From Phycisphaerae bacterium (GTDB lineage Bacteria; Planctomycetota; Phycisphaerae; UBA1845; Fen-1342), in the NCBI GenBank assembly GCA_017999985.1, contig JAGNKU010000001.1:837203-901202 (forward strand): 64,000 nucleotides of DNA, in the 5' to 3' direction. Positions 8,995 through 17,209 of the stretch are shown in pieces; positions within the stretch are counted from its first letter, which is position 1, and the number at the start of each line of letters is the position of its first letter. Made by a program: the position numbers and the translations under genes. The notes beneath the pieces were generated by a model. The model was given only the letters and a program-made list of their open reading frames with translations. It had not been told where the DNA came from and did not search any database.

Positions 8995-10080
8995 TGCCAG
9001 CGCCAAGTCGTACGCGGCGGCCGTCTGGGCCGCGGCGGCGTCCCAGGTGTATTCGCGGGCCACACGTTGCGCAAGCTGTGCGGACGGCCCGCGCTGCAGG
9101 GCCTGCTCGAGCGCCGCACGGATCGACGCGGGGTCCTGCGGCTGCGCATAGCCGGCGTCATCGCCGAAGTACTCGCGCGTGCAGCCGCCAGGGGTCACCA
9201 CCAGGGCACAGCCGCAGAGCGCCGCCTCAAGGCTGGCCAGACCGGGCGTCTCGTACCAACTCACACACGCGTGCACGGCGGCGGCGTGATAGAACCGGCG
9301 CAACTCGGCCGGCGGCTGCGCGTCCACGAACTGCACGTTGGCGTCTGCCGCGCGCTGACAGCGGCGCGCGTACGAGCCACTGAAACGCCCGGCCTGTCCG
9401 ACGAGGGTCAACGGAATGCCGCTGCCGCGGAGGGCTGCGATGAGCGCGAACTGGTTCTTGCGCGGCTCAATGCGGCCCACACACAGCACGCCGCGCCGGG
9501 TTGGCAGTGCGCCGGTCGGCGGCCCGAACAGCGTTGCGTCGACCGCGTTCGGCACGATCACCGCCGGCCGCGCGATCCCGAAGCAGGCTTCGATCTGCTG
9601 CTGTTCGGCGCGGCTGTTCGGCAGGAGCACGGCGACCGCGTCGAGCAACTCCAGCACGCGCCGGCGAAAGCTCAGGCTGGCCAGGAGCTGGCGGGGCCAC
9701 ATCCGGCGTTCGCGGCAGTACATCAGGTAGCGCTGGAACAGGCGCAGGTCCTGGTACGTCCGGCTGCCGAGTGTGCGGGCGAGCCAGCCCTGAAAGCCGG
9801 CCCGGCCGCCGCGGTCAAACTCGTCGCTCGGCCAGTAGATGGTGCTGAGAACGGCCGGCAGACCGGCCTGGCGGATGCGGTGCGCGTGGCCGACGTTTTC
9901 CCACAGGCGGTCCAGGTGGAAGAGGTGCACGAGGTCATAGCCGGCCAGGTCGTCGCGGTCGTGTGCGAGGTCAACGGTTATGCCGCGGCGCCGCAACGCC
10001 TCCGCCGTCTGGAGAATCTGCACGGTGTCGCCACCGGGGTGGCGGGTGAGGTTCTTGCGGACGAGCCAGAGGACCCGCAT
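8983..10080 (-). CDS. glycosyltransferase family 4
   Basis: 365 aa from ATG 10078-10080 (MRVLWLVRKNLTRHPGGDTV, a typical GT4 start). The longer frame to 10179 overlaps wecB and is not used. The GT-B fold has an N-terminal HPGGDTVQI.QTAEALRRRGI region, PNAVDATLF in the linker and VLCVGRIEPRKNQFALIAAL opening the donor domain. ETPGLASLEAALCGCALVVT is the E-x7-E motif that binds the nucleotide sugar. It starts 7 bp after the wecB stop, the third gene of a tightly packed operon (decarboxylase-wecB-glycosyltransferase). Confidence 0.92.
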   Translation of the reverse strand: MRVLWLVRKNLTRHPGGDTVQILQTAEALRRRGITVDLAHDRDDLAGYDLVHLFHLDRLWENVGHAHRIRQAGLPAVLSTIYWPSDEFDRGGRAGFQGWLARTLGSRTYQDLRLFQRYLMYCRERRMWPRQLLASLSFRRRVLELLDAVAVLLPNSRAEQQQIEACFGIARPAVIVPNAVDATLFGPPTGALPTRRGVLCVGRIEPRKNQFALIAALRGSGIPLTLVGQAGRFSGSYARRCQRAADANVQFVDAQPPAELRRFYHAAAVHACVSWYETPGLASLEAALCGCALVVTPGGCTREYFGDDAGYAQPQDPASIRAALEQALQRGPSAQLAQRVAREYTWDAAAAQTAAAYDLALASRR

Positions 10081-10087
10081 CGCGTGC

Positions 10088-11239
10088 TCACTGTGGGCTG
10101 GGGACGGGGGGCTCAAACGGCGGCGTGGACATCTGTCCCGTGACGATGACTTCGCCGATGCGCGCCGCGGCGCGCCCATCGCCGTAGATGCACGCCGGGC
10201 GGGCCATGGCGGCGTAGGCCGCGGGATCCGTGAGGAGCGTGTCGGCCTCGGCGACGATCCGCGCGCGATCGGTGCCGACGAGCTTGACCGCGCCGGCGGT
10301 CACGGCTTCGGGGCGCTCCGTTTTTTCGCGCAGCACCAGCACGGGCTTGCCGAGCGCGGGGGCCTCTTCCTGGATGCCGCCGGAGTCGGTCAGGACGAGG
10401 TGCGCGCGGGCGAGCAGCGCGACGAACGTGGCGTAGTCGAGCGGTTCCACCAGGCGTAGACGCGGGCAATTGCCCAACAGCTCGTGCACCGGGCCGCGCA
10501 CGCGCGGATTCAGATGCACGGGGTAAATGAGGCAGACGTCCGTGTGGCGCATGGCGATCTCGCGCAGCGCAGCACACAATTCGCGAAACGGCTGCCCGAA
10601 GCTCTCGCGCCGATGGGCCGTGACGAGGACCAGCCGCGCCGCGCCTGGATCGAGCGCGGGCGGCAGCGGCCGGCCGGAGACGCGCGCCCGCATCCACAGC
10701 AGCGCATCGACGATCGTGTTGCCGGTGAGGAAGATGCGCCGCGAATCGACGCCCTCGGCCAGCAGGTTCGCGCGCGCCTGGGCGGTCGGCGCGAAATGAT
10801 CGTCCGCGACGACACCGGCCACGCGGCGGTTGATCTCTTCGGGGAACGGGGCGCGCTTGTCGCGCGTCCGCAGCCCGGCCTCGACGTGGCCTACGCGCAC
10901 GCCGTGCAGATACCCCGCGAGCGCGCCGGCCATCACGGTCGTCGTGTCGCCCTGCACGATCAGCACGTCGGGGCGCAGCTCGTCGAGCACCGGCCGCAGC
11001 GCTGCCAGCAGGCGGCCAAGCAAGTCCGTCGGATGCTGCCCGGCCTGCATGACGTGCAGGTCCATGTCCGGCCGCATTCCGAAGGCGGCCAGCGTCTGGT
11101 CGAGCATCTCGCGGTGCTGGCCGGTCGCGCACAACCGCAACTCGACGGTGTCATTTCGGCGGCGCAGCTCATGAATCACGGGGGCCAGCTTGATGACCTC
11201 GGGTCGCGTGCCGAAGACCGCGAGGACGCGCTGTTTCAC
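10088..11239 (-). CDS. wecB: UDP-N-acetylglucosamine 2-epimerase (non-hydrolysing)
   Basis: 383 aa, the family's usual length. It interconverts UDP-GlcNAc and UDP-ManNAc in the cytosol for surface polysaccharide. The family motifs are all there: FGTRPEVIKLAPVI at the start, VQGDTTTVMAGALAG, GHVEAGLRT, PFPEEINRR, VTAHRRESFG and TDSGGIQEEAPALGKPVL with REKTERPEAV. It starts at GTG 11237-11239 in a 4-base GTGA overlap with the stop of the upstream decarboxylase, with GGGAGC as SD, which suggests translational coupling. The glycosyltransferase follows after 7 bp. Confidence 0.97.
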   Translation of the reverse strand: MKQRVLAVFGTRPEVIKLAPVIHELRRRNDTVELRLCATGQHREMLDQTLAAFGMRPDMDLHVMQAGQHPTDLLGRLLAALRPVLDELRPDVLIVQGDTTTVMAGALAGYLHGVRVGHVEAGLRTRDKRAPFPEEINRRVAGVVADDHFAPTAQARANLLAEGVDSRRIFLTGNTIVDALLWMRARVSGRPLPPALDPGAARLVLVTAHRRESFGQPFRELCAALREIAMRHTDVCLIYPVHLNPRVRGPVHELLGNCPRLRLVEPLDYATFVALLARAHLVLTDSGGIQEEAPALGKPVLVLREKTERPEAVTAGAVKLVGTDRARIVAEADTLLTDPAAYAAMARPACIYGDGRAAARIGEVIVTGQMSTPPFEPPVPSPQ

Positions 11240-12711
11240 GATGCGCTCCCATCCGACAGCCGGCGATGCGCCGCGGAGATCAGGTCCTGGGCCTGCTCCA
11301 GGGTCGCGCGCGTCGTGCGCAGGTTTCCGACCGACAAACGCAACACGTGCCGGCCGTGCAGCCGCGTGTGCGAGATCAACACCGGCCCGGCGCTATTCAC
11401 CTCCGCCAGCAGCCGCTCATTGAACGCATCCTGCTCTTCCGGCGACACCGGTGGCACGGCGCGGAAGCAGACCGTGCTGAAGGGCACCGGCGCGCAGAGT
11501 TCGAAGCCGGGTTGGCGCTGCACCCAGTCCGCGAAGCCGCGCGCGAGCGCGCAGTGGTTCCGGATGCGCTCCTGCAGGCCGTGCACGCCGAAGCGGCGCA
11601 GCACCATCCAGAGCTTCAGCGCCCGGAAGCGCCGTCCGAGCTGCACGCCATAATCCATCAGGTTGGTGACACCGGTCTCGGTCGTCGTCAAGTACGCGGG
11701 GACAATGGAGAACGCCCGGCGGAGCAGCACGGGGTCGCGGACGAAGAGGAGCGAGCAGTCCACGGGGACAAAGAGCCACTTGTGCGGGTTGGTGACGATT
11801 GAATCGGCCAGCTCCACGCCGTCGAACAGCGGGCGATACTCCGGGCAGATGCCGGCGGCCAGCGCGTAGGCGCCGTCGACGTGCAGCCACATGTCCTCGC
11901 GCCGTGCAATCGCGGCGATCTCACGCACCGGATCGACGGACGTGGTCGACGTCGTGCCCAGCGTGGCCACGACCGCGACCGGCCGGCGCCCGGCGCGCTT
12001 GTCCGTGGCGATCGCGGCCTCCAGCGCGTCGGTCCGCATCCGGAACTCATCGTCCGTTTCGATGTGCCGCAAATTTTCGAGCCCGAAGCCGAGCGTGACC
12101 GCGGCCTTGTCGATCGAGGAATGCGCCTGGTCGCTGCAGTACAGCGTCAGCGGCGGCAGATCGGCGCGGCCGGCCATGCCGCGGCGGCGAATATCCAGCC
12201 CGGCGGCGTGCTCGCGTGCGGTCGCCAGCGCGAGCAGTGAGCTCATCGACGCCGTGTCGTTGATGTGGCCGCGGAACTCGGCCGGCAGGTCCAGCATCTG
12301 CCGGACCCAGTCGCAGGCGTGCTCTTCCAGCTCCGTCGCCGCCGGTCCGGTGCGCCAGAGCATGGCGTTGACATCGAGCGCGGCGGCGAGGGCCTCGCCG
12401 ATGATGCCGGGGCCGGAGCCGGTGACGGCGAAGTACGCCATGAAGCCCGGGTGATTCCAGTGCGTGGTATTGGGCTCGATGAGCGTGCGATAGTCGTCGA
12501 GAATGCGTTCGAGCGTTTCGGGTTCAGCGGGCGGCGCGGGCGGCAATTGGCGGCGCACGTCGCCCGGCGTGATCGGTGGCACGACCGGGTACTCGTGGAC
12601 GTGCGCGAGGTAGTCGGCGATCAGGTCGGCCGCGCGGTGCATGGCCTGGCGGAATTCGACAGCGGGAATATCGCCAGGATGACTGGCGGAGCGGTGGTTG
12701 GTCGGAGTCAT
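11236..12711 (-). CDS. PLP-dependent group II (aromatic-L-amino-acid type) decarboxylase
   Basis: 491 aa from ATG 12709-12711 (MTPTNHRSASHPG). The frame is open upstream, but the family begins near the VEFRQAMHRAADLIADYL segment. Group II decarboxylase hallmarks: an N-terminal Y.V.P...PGDVR..LP, HPGFMAYF substrate-side segment, YCSDQAHSSIDKA, HVDGAYA with the PLP-binding aspartate, and NPHKWLF near residue 310 with the PLP-Schiff-base lysine. It removes CO2 from an L-amino acid. The substrate (Trp, Tyr, Phe, DOPA or Glu-like) cannot be assigned by eye. It overlaps wecB by 4 bp. This is an odd partner for UDP-ManNAc chemistry unless the amine decorates a glycan. Confidence 0.93.
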   Translation of the reverse strand: MTPTNHRSASHPGDIPAVEFRQAMHRAADLIADYLAHVHEYPVVPPITPGDVRRQLPPAPPAEPETLERILDDYRTLIEPNTTHWNHPGFMAYFAVTGSGPGIIGEALAAALDVNAMLWRTGPAATELEEHACDWVRQMLDLPAEFRGHINDTASMSSLLALATAREHAAGLDIRRRGMAGRADLPPLTLYCSDQAHSSIDKAAVTLGFGLENLRHIETDDEFRMRTDALEAAIATDKRAGRRPVAVVATLGTTSTTSVDPVREIAAIARREDMWLHVDGAYALAAGICPEYRPLFDGVELADSIVTNPHKWLFVPVDCSLLFVRDPVLLRRAFSIVPAYLTTTETGVTNLMDYGVQLGRRFRALKLWMVLRRFGVHGLQERIRNHCALARGFADWVQRQPGFELCAPVPFSTVCFRAVPPVSPEEQDAFNERLLAEVNSAGPVLISHTRLHGRHVLRLSVGNLRTTRATLEQAQDLISAAHRRLSDGSAS

Positions 12712-12876
12712 GGTACAAACCGTACACAGGGGCAATGCCGGTCCGGCGCGGGCTGCGTCGGCGCGGGCGAAGCCGTGATTATTGGTGCACGCCGCGAGCG
12801 CGTCCACAGCGCACCGGTGGAAGTTGTCCGGCGCGACGGCCGGGGACAGGCGATTCAGGGGTTGGCAACGGGGCCG

Positions 12877-14124
12877 TCAGCGCGTGGCGAAGAGGATGGC
12901 GTTGACGAGCAGGCTTACGCCGGCGATGACGCCGAGGACGATCGCCAGCGTGGGCGGCGACTCCTCATCCGAGGTGCGGGGGACGACGGCGCCGTTGCCA
13001 TTGGTGGGCTCGGGGGCCAGCGGCTGGCCGGAGGACAGCGTCTCGAAGACGTCGGCGCCGACGGTCTGCTGGGCGTACTCGGGGGGCTGCTTGCGTGCCA
13101 GGCGTCCCAGGTCGACGAGCAGTTCGCGGGCACTGGGGTAGCGGTCGTCGCGGTTCTTGGCCAGCAGCATCTCGATCATCGCGCCGCAGCCGGAAGTGAG
13201 CTTCGTATTCAGGTGGTCAGGCGGCGTGAGGGGCTCTTTGAGGTGCTTGTGCATGACGGCGGAGGGCGTGGGGCCTTCGAATGGCACGCGCCCGGTGACC
13301 ATGTGATAGAAGGTCGCGCCGAGCGAATACAGGTCGGCCCGGTGGTCGATGTCCACCTCGCCGCGGATCTGCTCGGGGGCGATGTAGTAGGGCGTGCCGT
13401 AGGCGCGGCCGGCCTCCGCCATGGCGGCCTGCACGTCCGTGGTCTCGCGCGCCAGACCCATGTCCGCCAGCTTTGCGACGCGCTCTCTGGTCAGCATGAT
13501 GTTCTTGGGCTTGACGTCCCGGTGGATGAAGCCGCGCTCGTGGGCGTGCAGGAGGGCGCGGGCGATCTGCGTGATGATGTCGACCGCCTCTTCCTCGCTG
13601 TAGACCTTGCCGTCGGCCAGCTCGTCGTAGACCGTGCAGCCCTCGACGAACTCCATCACGAAATAGTGGTAGCCGTTGGCCTCGGCCACGTCGATGGCCT
13701 GCACAATGTTGGCGTGATTGAGCTGCGCCGCCGCCCGCCCCTCGCGGTAGAAGCGCTCGACGAACTCGGCGTTCCGGCTGAGCCGCTTGGGCAGGACTTT
13801 GACGGCCACGACGCGGTCCAGGCTGAGCTGCTTGGCCTTGTAGACCACCGCCATCGCCCCGGCGCCGCACTTGTTAAGTATCTGGTAGCCGGGGAGTTGC
13901 TGGGCGGGCCGGCCGCCCGAGTCTTCGTTGGATCCATGCAGCCGCTGGAGCTGGGTCCGGGTCAGGAAACCGAGGTCCACCAGAATTTCGGCCAGGGGGC
14001 GTTCGCGACCGGTCACGGCCAGTTGCCGCTGCTGGTCCCCCGCCGCGCGCACCTCTTCCGGGGTGACCAGTTGGCGCTCTATGAGCGTTCGGCAGATTTG
14101 GCTATCTTCTGATCCGTCTGCCAC
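12877..14124 (-). CDS. membrane-anchored serine/threonine protein kinase
   Basis: 415 aa from GTG 14122-14124, chosen because GGGAG lies eight bases upstream and the longer frame (to 14472) is antisense to the next gene. Residues ~10-62 form a helical domain (LIERQLVTPEEV ... LAEILVDLGFLTRTQL) like the N-terminal module of type II secretion/MshE ATPases. The kinase domain spans ~80-350: glycine loop GAGAMAVVY, Lys109 in VAVKV, HRDVKPKN at 201-208, DMGLA at 221-225 (DMG replacing DFG, common in planctomycetes) and GTPYYIAPEQI. One transmembrane helix (LAIVLGVIAGVSLLVNAILF) ends the protein with no sensor domain beyond it. It is divergent from the DUF4159 gene. Confidence 0.95.
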   Translation of the reverse strand: MADGSEDSQICRTLIERQLVTPEEVRAAGDQQRQLAVTGRERPLAEILVDLGFLTRTQLQRLHGSNEDSGGRPAQQLPGYQILNKCGAGAMAVVYKAKQLSLDRVVAVKVLPKRLSRNAEFVERFYREGRAAAQLNHANIVQAIDVAEANGYHYFVMEFVEGCTVYDELADGKVYSEEEAVDIITQIARALLHAHERGFIHRDVKPKNIMLTRERVAKLADMGLARETTDVQAAMAEAGRAYGTPYYIAPEQIRGEVDIDHRADLYSLGATFYHMVTGRVPFEGPTPSAVMHKHLKEPLTPPDHLNTKLTSGCGAMIEMLLAKNRDDRYPSARELLVDLGRLARKQPPEYAQQTVGADVFETLSSGQPLAPEPTNGNGAVVPRTSDEESPPTLAIVLGVIAGVSLLVNAILFATR

Positions 14125-14220
14125 CCGCAGTGCTCCCGACGATGTAGGTAGACGCGACGAACATGAAACGATTAATCTTTCAATTGTACGCGGTCCCAGG
14201 ATGAGAGGCAAACCTTGCGC

Positions 14221-16551
14221 ATGATGTCGGCCAGCGTTCCCGGACCGTCCGCCCCCACTCTCCCCATTCTCGGACGGTCCCGCCGCGGACGCGGCGGCGT
14301 GTGCGTGGCTGTGCTGGGGCTGCTCCTGGGCAGTCCCGGGCTCGCGGCCGCCCAGGTACCGGTGGTCACGGATGAGAGCGTTGATGCGGCGATCCAGCGC
14401 GCGGTCACGTGGATTGAAGGACGCCGCAACGCCGACGGCCACTGGGAATCCAAGGCCGCCGTGCAGGAGCATATCCGGGCCGGCGACACGGGGCTGGCGG
14501 TGTTATCGCTGCTATACGCCGGCCGCGACCCGCGTGAGACGGCGCTGGACCGGGCGTTGACGTGGTTCGCCGAGCAGGCGCTGCAAGGCACGTACACGCA
14601 CGGACTGCGGGCGCATGTGCTGGGGCTGGTGCCGGGCAAGAAATTCCGCGGCCGTCTGGAAGAGGATCTGGCCTGGCTGCTGCGGGCGGTGGGTCCGCGC
14701 GGCACGCCCTGGGCCGGCTCGTATGACTACGACGCGCCGCCCGATGGCGGATTACCGTCCAGGTGGGATAACTCGAACAGCCAGTTCGGTGTTCTGGGTG
14801 CGTGGCTCGCGGCCGACGCGGGCCTGCCGGTGCCCGAGACGTACTGGGAGGCGGTCGCCGAACACTGGATTCGCGTGCAGAACACTGACGGGGGCTGGGG
14901 TTATGAGCAGGGCGATACGCAGTCGCGCGGCAGCATGACCGCGGCAGGGCTGGCAGCCCTGTTCGTCGTGCTCGACCAGCGCTACGCCGCCCAGCCGCGC
15001 GAGGCGGTCGGGTTGCTGACGGCGATCGAGCTGGGGCTCGACTGGTTCGGCCGTGAATACACGCCGGAGAACCCGCGCGGCGACGTGGGCTGGACCTATT
15101 ACTACCTCTACGGCGTCGAGCGGGTGGGGGCGGCCAGCGGGTACAAAGCCTTCCGCAACAAGGAGTGGTTCCGGAGTGGGGCGGCCTACCTGCTCGCACA
15201 TCAGCAGGCTGACGGCTCGTGGCCCATGACCGGTGACCAGGCGACCGCCCTGCGCAACACGGCCTTCGCGGTCATGTTTCTATGCCACGGGCGCGCCCCG
15301 CTGATGTTCAACAAGCTCGCGCACGGCCCCGACTGGGATCGCAAGCTGCGTGACCTGTCCGGGCTCACGCGCTATGCCGGCCACACCTTCGAGAAGGTGT
15401 TGAACTGGCAGATTGTCCGGCTCGATGGCCCGCTGGACGACCTGCTGGAGGCCCCGGTTTTGTATCTCTATGGCGAGCAGCGCCCCGAGTTCAATGCCGT
15501 CGAGATCCAGAAGCTCCGCGAGTATTGCCAGCGCGGCGGGCTCCTGTTCGGCGTCGCGGGCCGCTCAGGGGAGGCCTTTCGCGAGGGGTTCGAGGACCTA
15601 GCCCGCCGGGTGCTGCCCGATTGTCCCCTGCGCCCGCTGGAGTCCAGTCACCCGTTGCTTTCGGGCGAGGTGCAGTTCCGCATCGAGGACCCGCCGCTGT
15701 TGCTGGAGGCCCACAACGGTGTGCGCACGCTGATGCTGCTGTCGACGCGCGACTTGGCCGACGCCTGGAACCGCTACGTGCCACGTGGCGCGCTTGAACG
15801 GGACTTCCAACTGGCGGCGAACGTGTACCACTACGCCACTGACAAGACTTCGATTCGCAGCCGGCTGCAGACGGCGACGATTGTCGAGCGCGATGTGGAT
15901 CCCACGCGGACGATTCGCGTTGCCCGCATCAAGTACAACGGCCGCTGGGACGTCGAGCCGTACGGCTGGACACGCCTACGGCTCCACCTGAACAACGAGG
16001 CCGCCACGCGCCTGCTCGTGACCTCCGGTATCACGCTGGACTCGCCCGAACTTAAGAGCTTCAGCATCGCCTACCTGACCGGCACCGACGCGTTTGAGCT
16101 CGGCCCGAGCGAGTTGCGCGGCCTGCGCGAATTTCTCAGCGGTGGCGGAACGCTGCTGGCCGATGCGGCTGGCGGGTCGCGCGCCTTCACCCGCAGCCTG
16201 CAGGAGCAGGTGCAACTGGCCACCTACAGCGCGCCGGAGACAATCCCGGCCGAGTCGTACATCCTGACCGGGCGCGGCATTCCGGACGCGCAGGATCTCG
16301 CGGGTGCGACCTACCGGCGCGCGGCGCGTGCCGAGGCCCGGGGCCAGTCGTACCCGCGTTTGGTGGGAGTGCGGGCGGGTCGGCGTCTGAGCGTGATTCA
16401 CTCCCCGCTGGACCTGAGCACAGGGCTGCTGGGCACGCCGGTATATAACGTCCGCGGCTACGAGCCCGAGACAGCCCTGCGGATCATGCGCAACTTGCTG
16501 CTGTACGCCGCGCTGCCGTCGGCCGAAAAGGCGCGGCTGGAGCGCGAATGA
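14221..16551 (+). CDS. secreted DUF4159 / terpene-cyclase-fold repeat protein
   Basis: 776 aa from ATG 14221. A TTG at 14215, six bases after GAGAGG, is an alternative start. An Arg-rich n-region and hydrophobic VCVAVLGLLLGSPGLAAA give a signal peptide cut before QVPVV. Residues ~50-370 contain QW-like alpha/alpha-barrel repeats (WIEGRRNADGHWES, RVQNTDGGWGYEQG, LLAHQQADGSWPMTG) of the prenyltransferase/squalene-cyclase fold. The rest has two DUF4159-like parts, around EAPVLYLYGEQRPEF...LREYCQRGG and ARIKYNGRWDVEPYGW...LREFLSGGG. The cyclase repeats are read as structural, because no DXDD catalytic motif was noticed. It is divergent from the kinase with about 96 bp between. Confidence 0.85.
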   Translation: MMSASVPGPSAPTLPILGRSRRGRGGVCVAVLGLLLGSPGLAAAQVPVVTDESVDAAIQRAVTWIEGRRNADGHWESKAAVQEHIRAGDTGLAVLSLLYAGRDPRETALDRALTWFAEQALQGTYTHGLRAHVLGLVPGKKFRGRLEEDLAWLLRAVGPRGTPWAGSYDYDAPPDGGLPSRWDNSNSQFGVLGAWLAADAGLPVPETYWEAVAEHWIRVQNTDGGWGYEQGDTQSRGSMTAAGLAALFVVLDQRYAAQPREAVGLLTAIELGLDWFGREYTPENPRGDVGWTYYYLYGVERVGAASGYKAFRNKEWFRSGAAYLLAHQQADGSWPMTGDQATALRNTAFAVMFLCHGRAPLMFNKLAHGPDWDRKLRDLSGLTRYAGHTFEKVLNWQIVRLDGPLDDLLEAPVLYLYGEQRPEFNAVEIQKLREYCQRGGLLFGVAGRSGEAFREGFEDLARRVLPDCPLRPLESSHPLLSGEVQFRIEDPPLLLEAHNGVRTLMLLSTRDLADAWNRYVPRGALERDFQLAANVYHYATDKTSIRSRLQTATIVERDVDPTRTIRVARIKYNGRWDVEPYGWTRLRLHLNNEAATRLLVTSGITLDSPELKSFSIAYLTGTDAFELGPSELRGLREFLSGGGTLLADAAGGSRAFTRSLQEQVQLATYSAPETIPAESYILTGRGIPDAQDLAGATYRRAARAEARGQSYPRLVGVRAGRRLSVIHSPLDLSTGLLGTPVYNVRGYEPETALRIMRNLLLYAALPSAEKARLERE

Positions 16552-16800
16552 GCGGAGGCGCCCACCGCGGCGTGCGACTGTGGATCGAGTCGTCGCTCAA
16601 GGGGTGGAGAATGGCTCGGCGGGTTTGCCTTCGGCAGCGGGCAGGTGCCCGCGCGCCTGTGCGTAGGCGCGTAGCCGGCGACGCAGTTTCAGAATGACGG
16701 CAGGGCTGAGCGGTCAGGCGGGGGGAGCTATCGCGCGTGCTCGCGAGCGCCGCGCCGGACACGCCAGCGCGAATCCGGCGCGCAGGACACGGTGTCTGGG

Positions 16801-17019
16801 TCAAGGTTTGCCGAGCAGGGCCATCCGCGCGCGGAGCTCAAGTTCGGCTTGCTGCCAATCCCATTCGGGATTGCCCGGTGTCCCTCCACGCGACTGGTAG
16901 ATCTCGAATGCGCGCTGACGAATCTGCTCTTCGGTCGGGTTGGCGACGACAGGAATCTCTAGGGCGGCCTTGGATCGCGGGCGGGTCCGCAGGCCTTTGG
17001 CGGTGCTACCAGTGGGCAT
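16801..17019 (-). CDS. DUF2934 small protein
   Basis: 72 aa. The C-terminal half, EEQIRQRAFEIYQSRGG then PEWDWQQAELELRAR, is the DUF2934 pattern (I+xRAyelYexRG....DWlqAExEL). The N-terminal half is a Lys/Arg-rich, disordered-looking tail. The function of DUF2934 is unknown. The gene stands alone between the DUF4159 gene and the antiporter, with ~250 bp (16552-16800) and ~190 bp (17020-17209) of flanking sequence in which I recognise nothing else. Confidence 0.75.
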   Translation of the reverse strand: MPTGSTAKGLRTRPRSKAALEIPVVANPTEEQIRQRAFEIYQSRGGTPGNPEWDWQQAELELRARMALLGKP

Positions 17020-17209
17020 GGGAAGCCTCCATCGCGGGGCCCGGCCGAGAGCACAATCGTCGCCGGGGCCACGTTGGTTTCAATCGGATGAACGACGAGA
17101 AAACCTGAGCGCAGTGCTCACACCTGGAGTGTAGCGCGCAGCGTCGGCGCTATCTGCCCGCCGGCTGCAAGCCCTTTCAGCCACAGAGCTTCGCGCGCGC
17201 CGCCGGCCG

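Noticed and set aside
12265..14112. 615-codon plus-strand frame, plus similar ones at 1945-3180, 17732-19105 and 25792-27768
   Set aside because: All are antisense shadows of well-supported minus-strand genes (kinase/decarboxylase, fabF, antiporter, cytochrome) with no plausible protein composition.
14221..16551. Squalene/hopene-type cyclase enzyme
   Set aside because: QW-like repeats are present, but no DXDD catalytic motif was seen, and the rest is DUF4159-like. It is better read as a structural fold.
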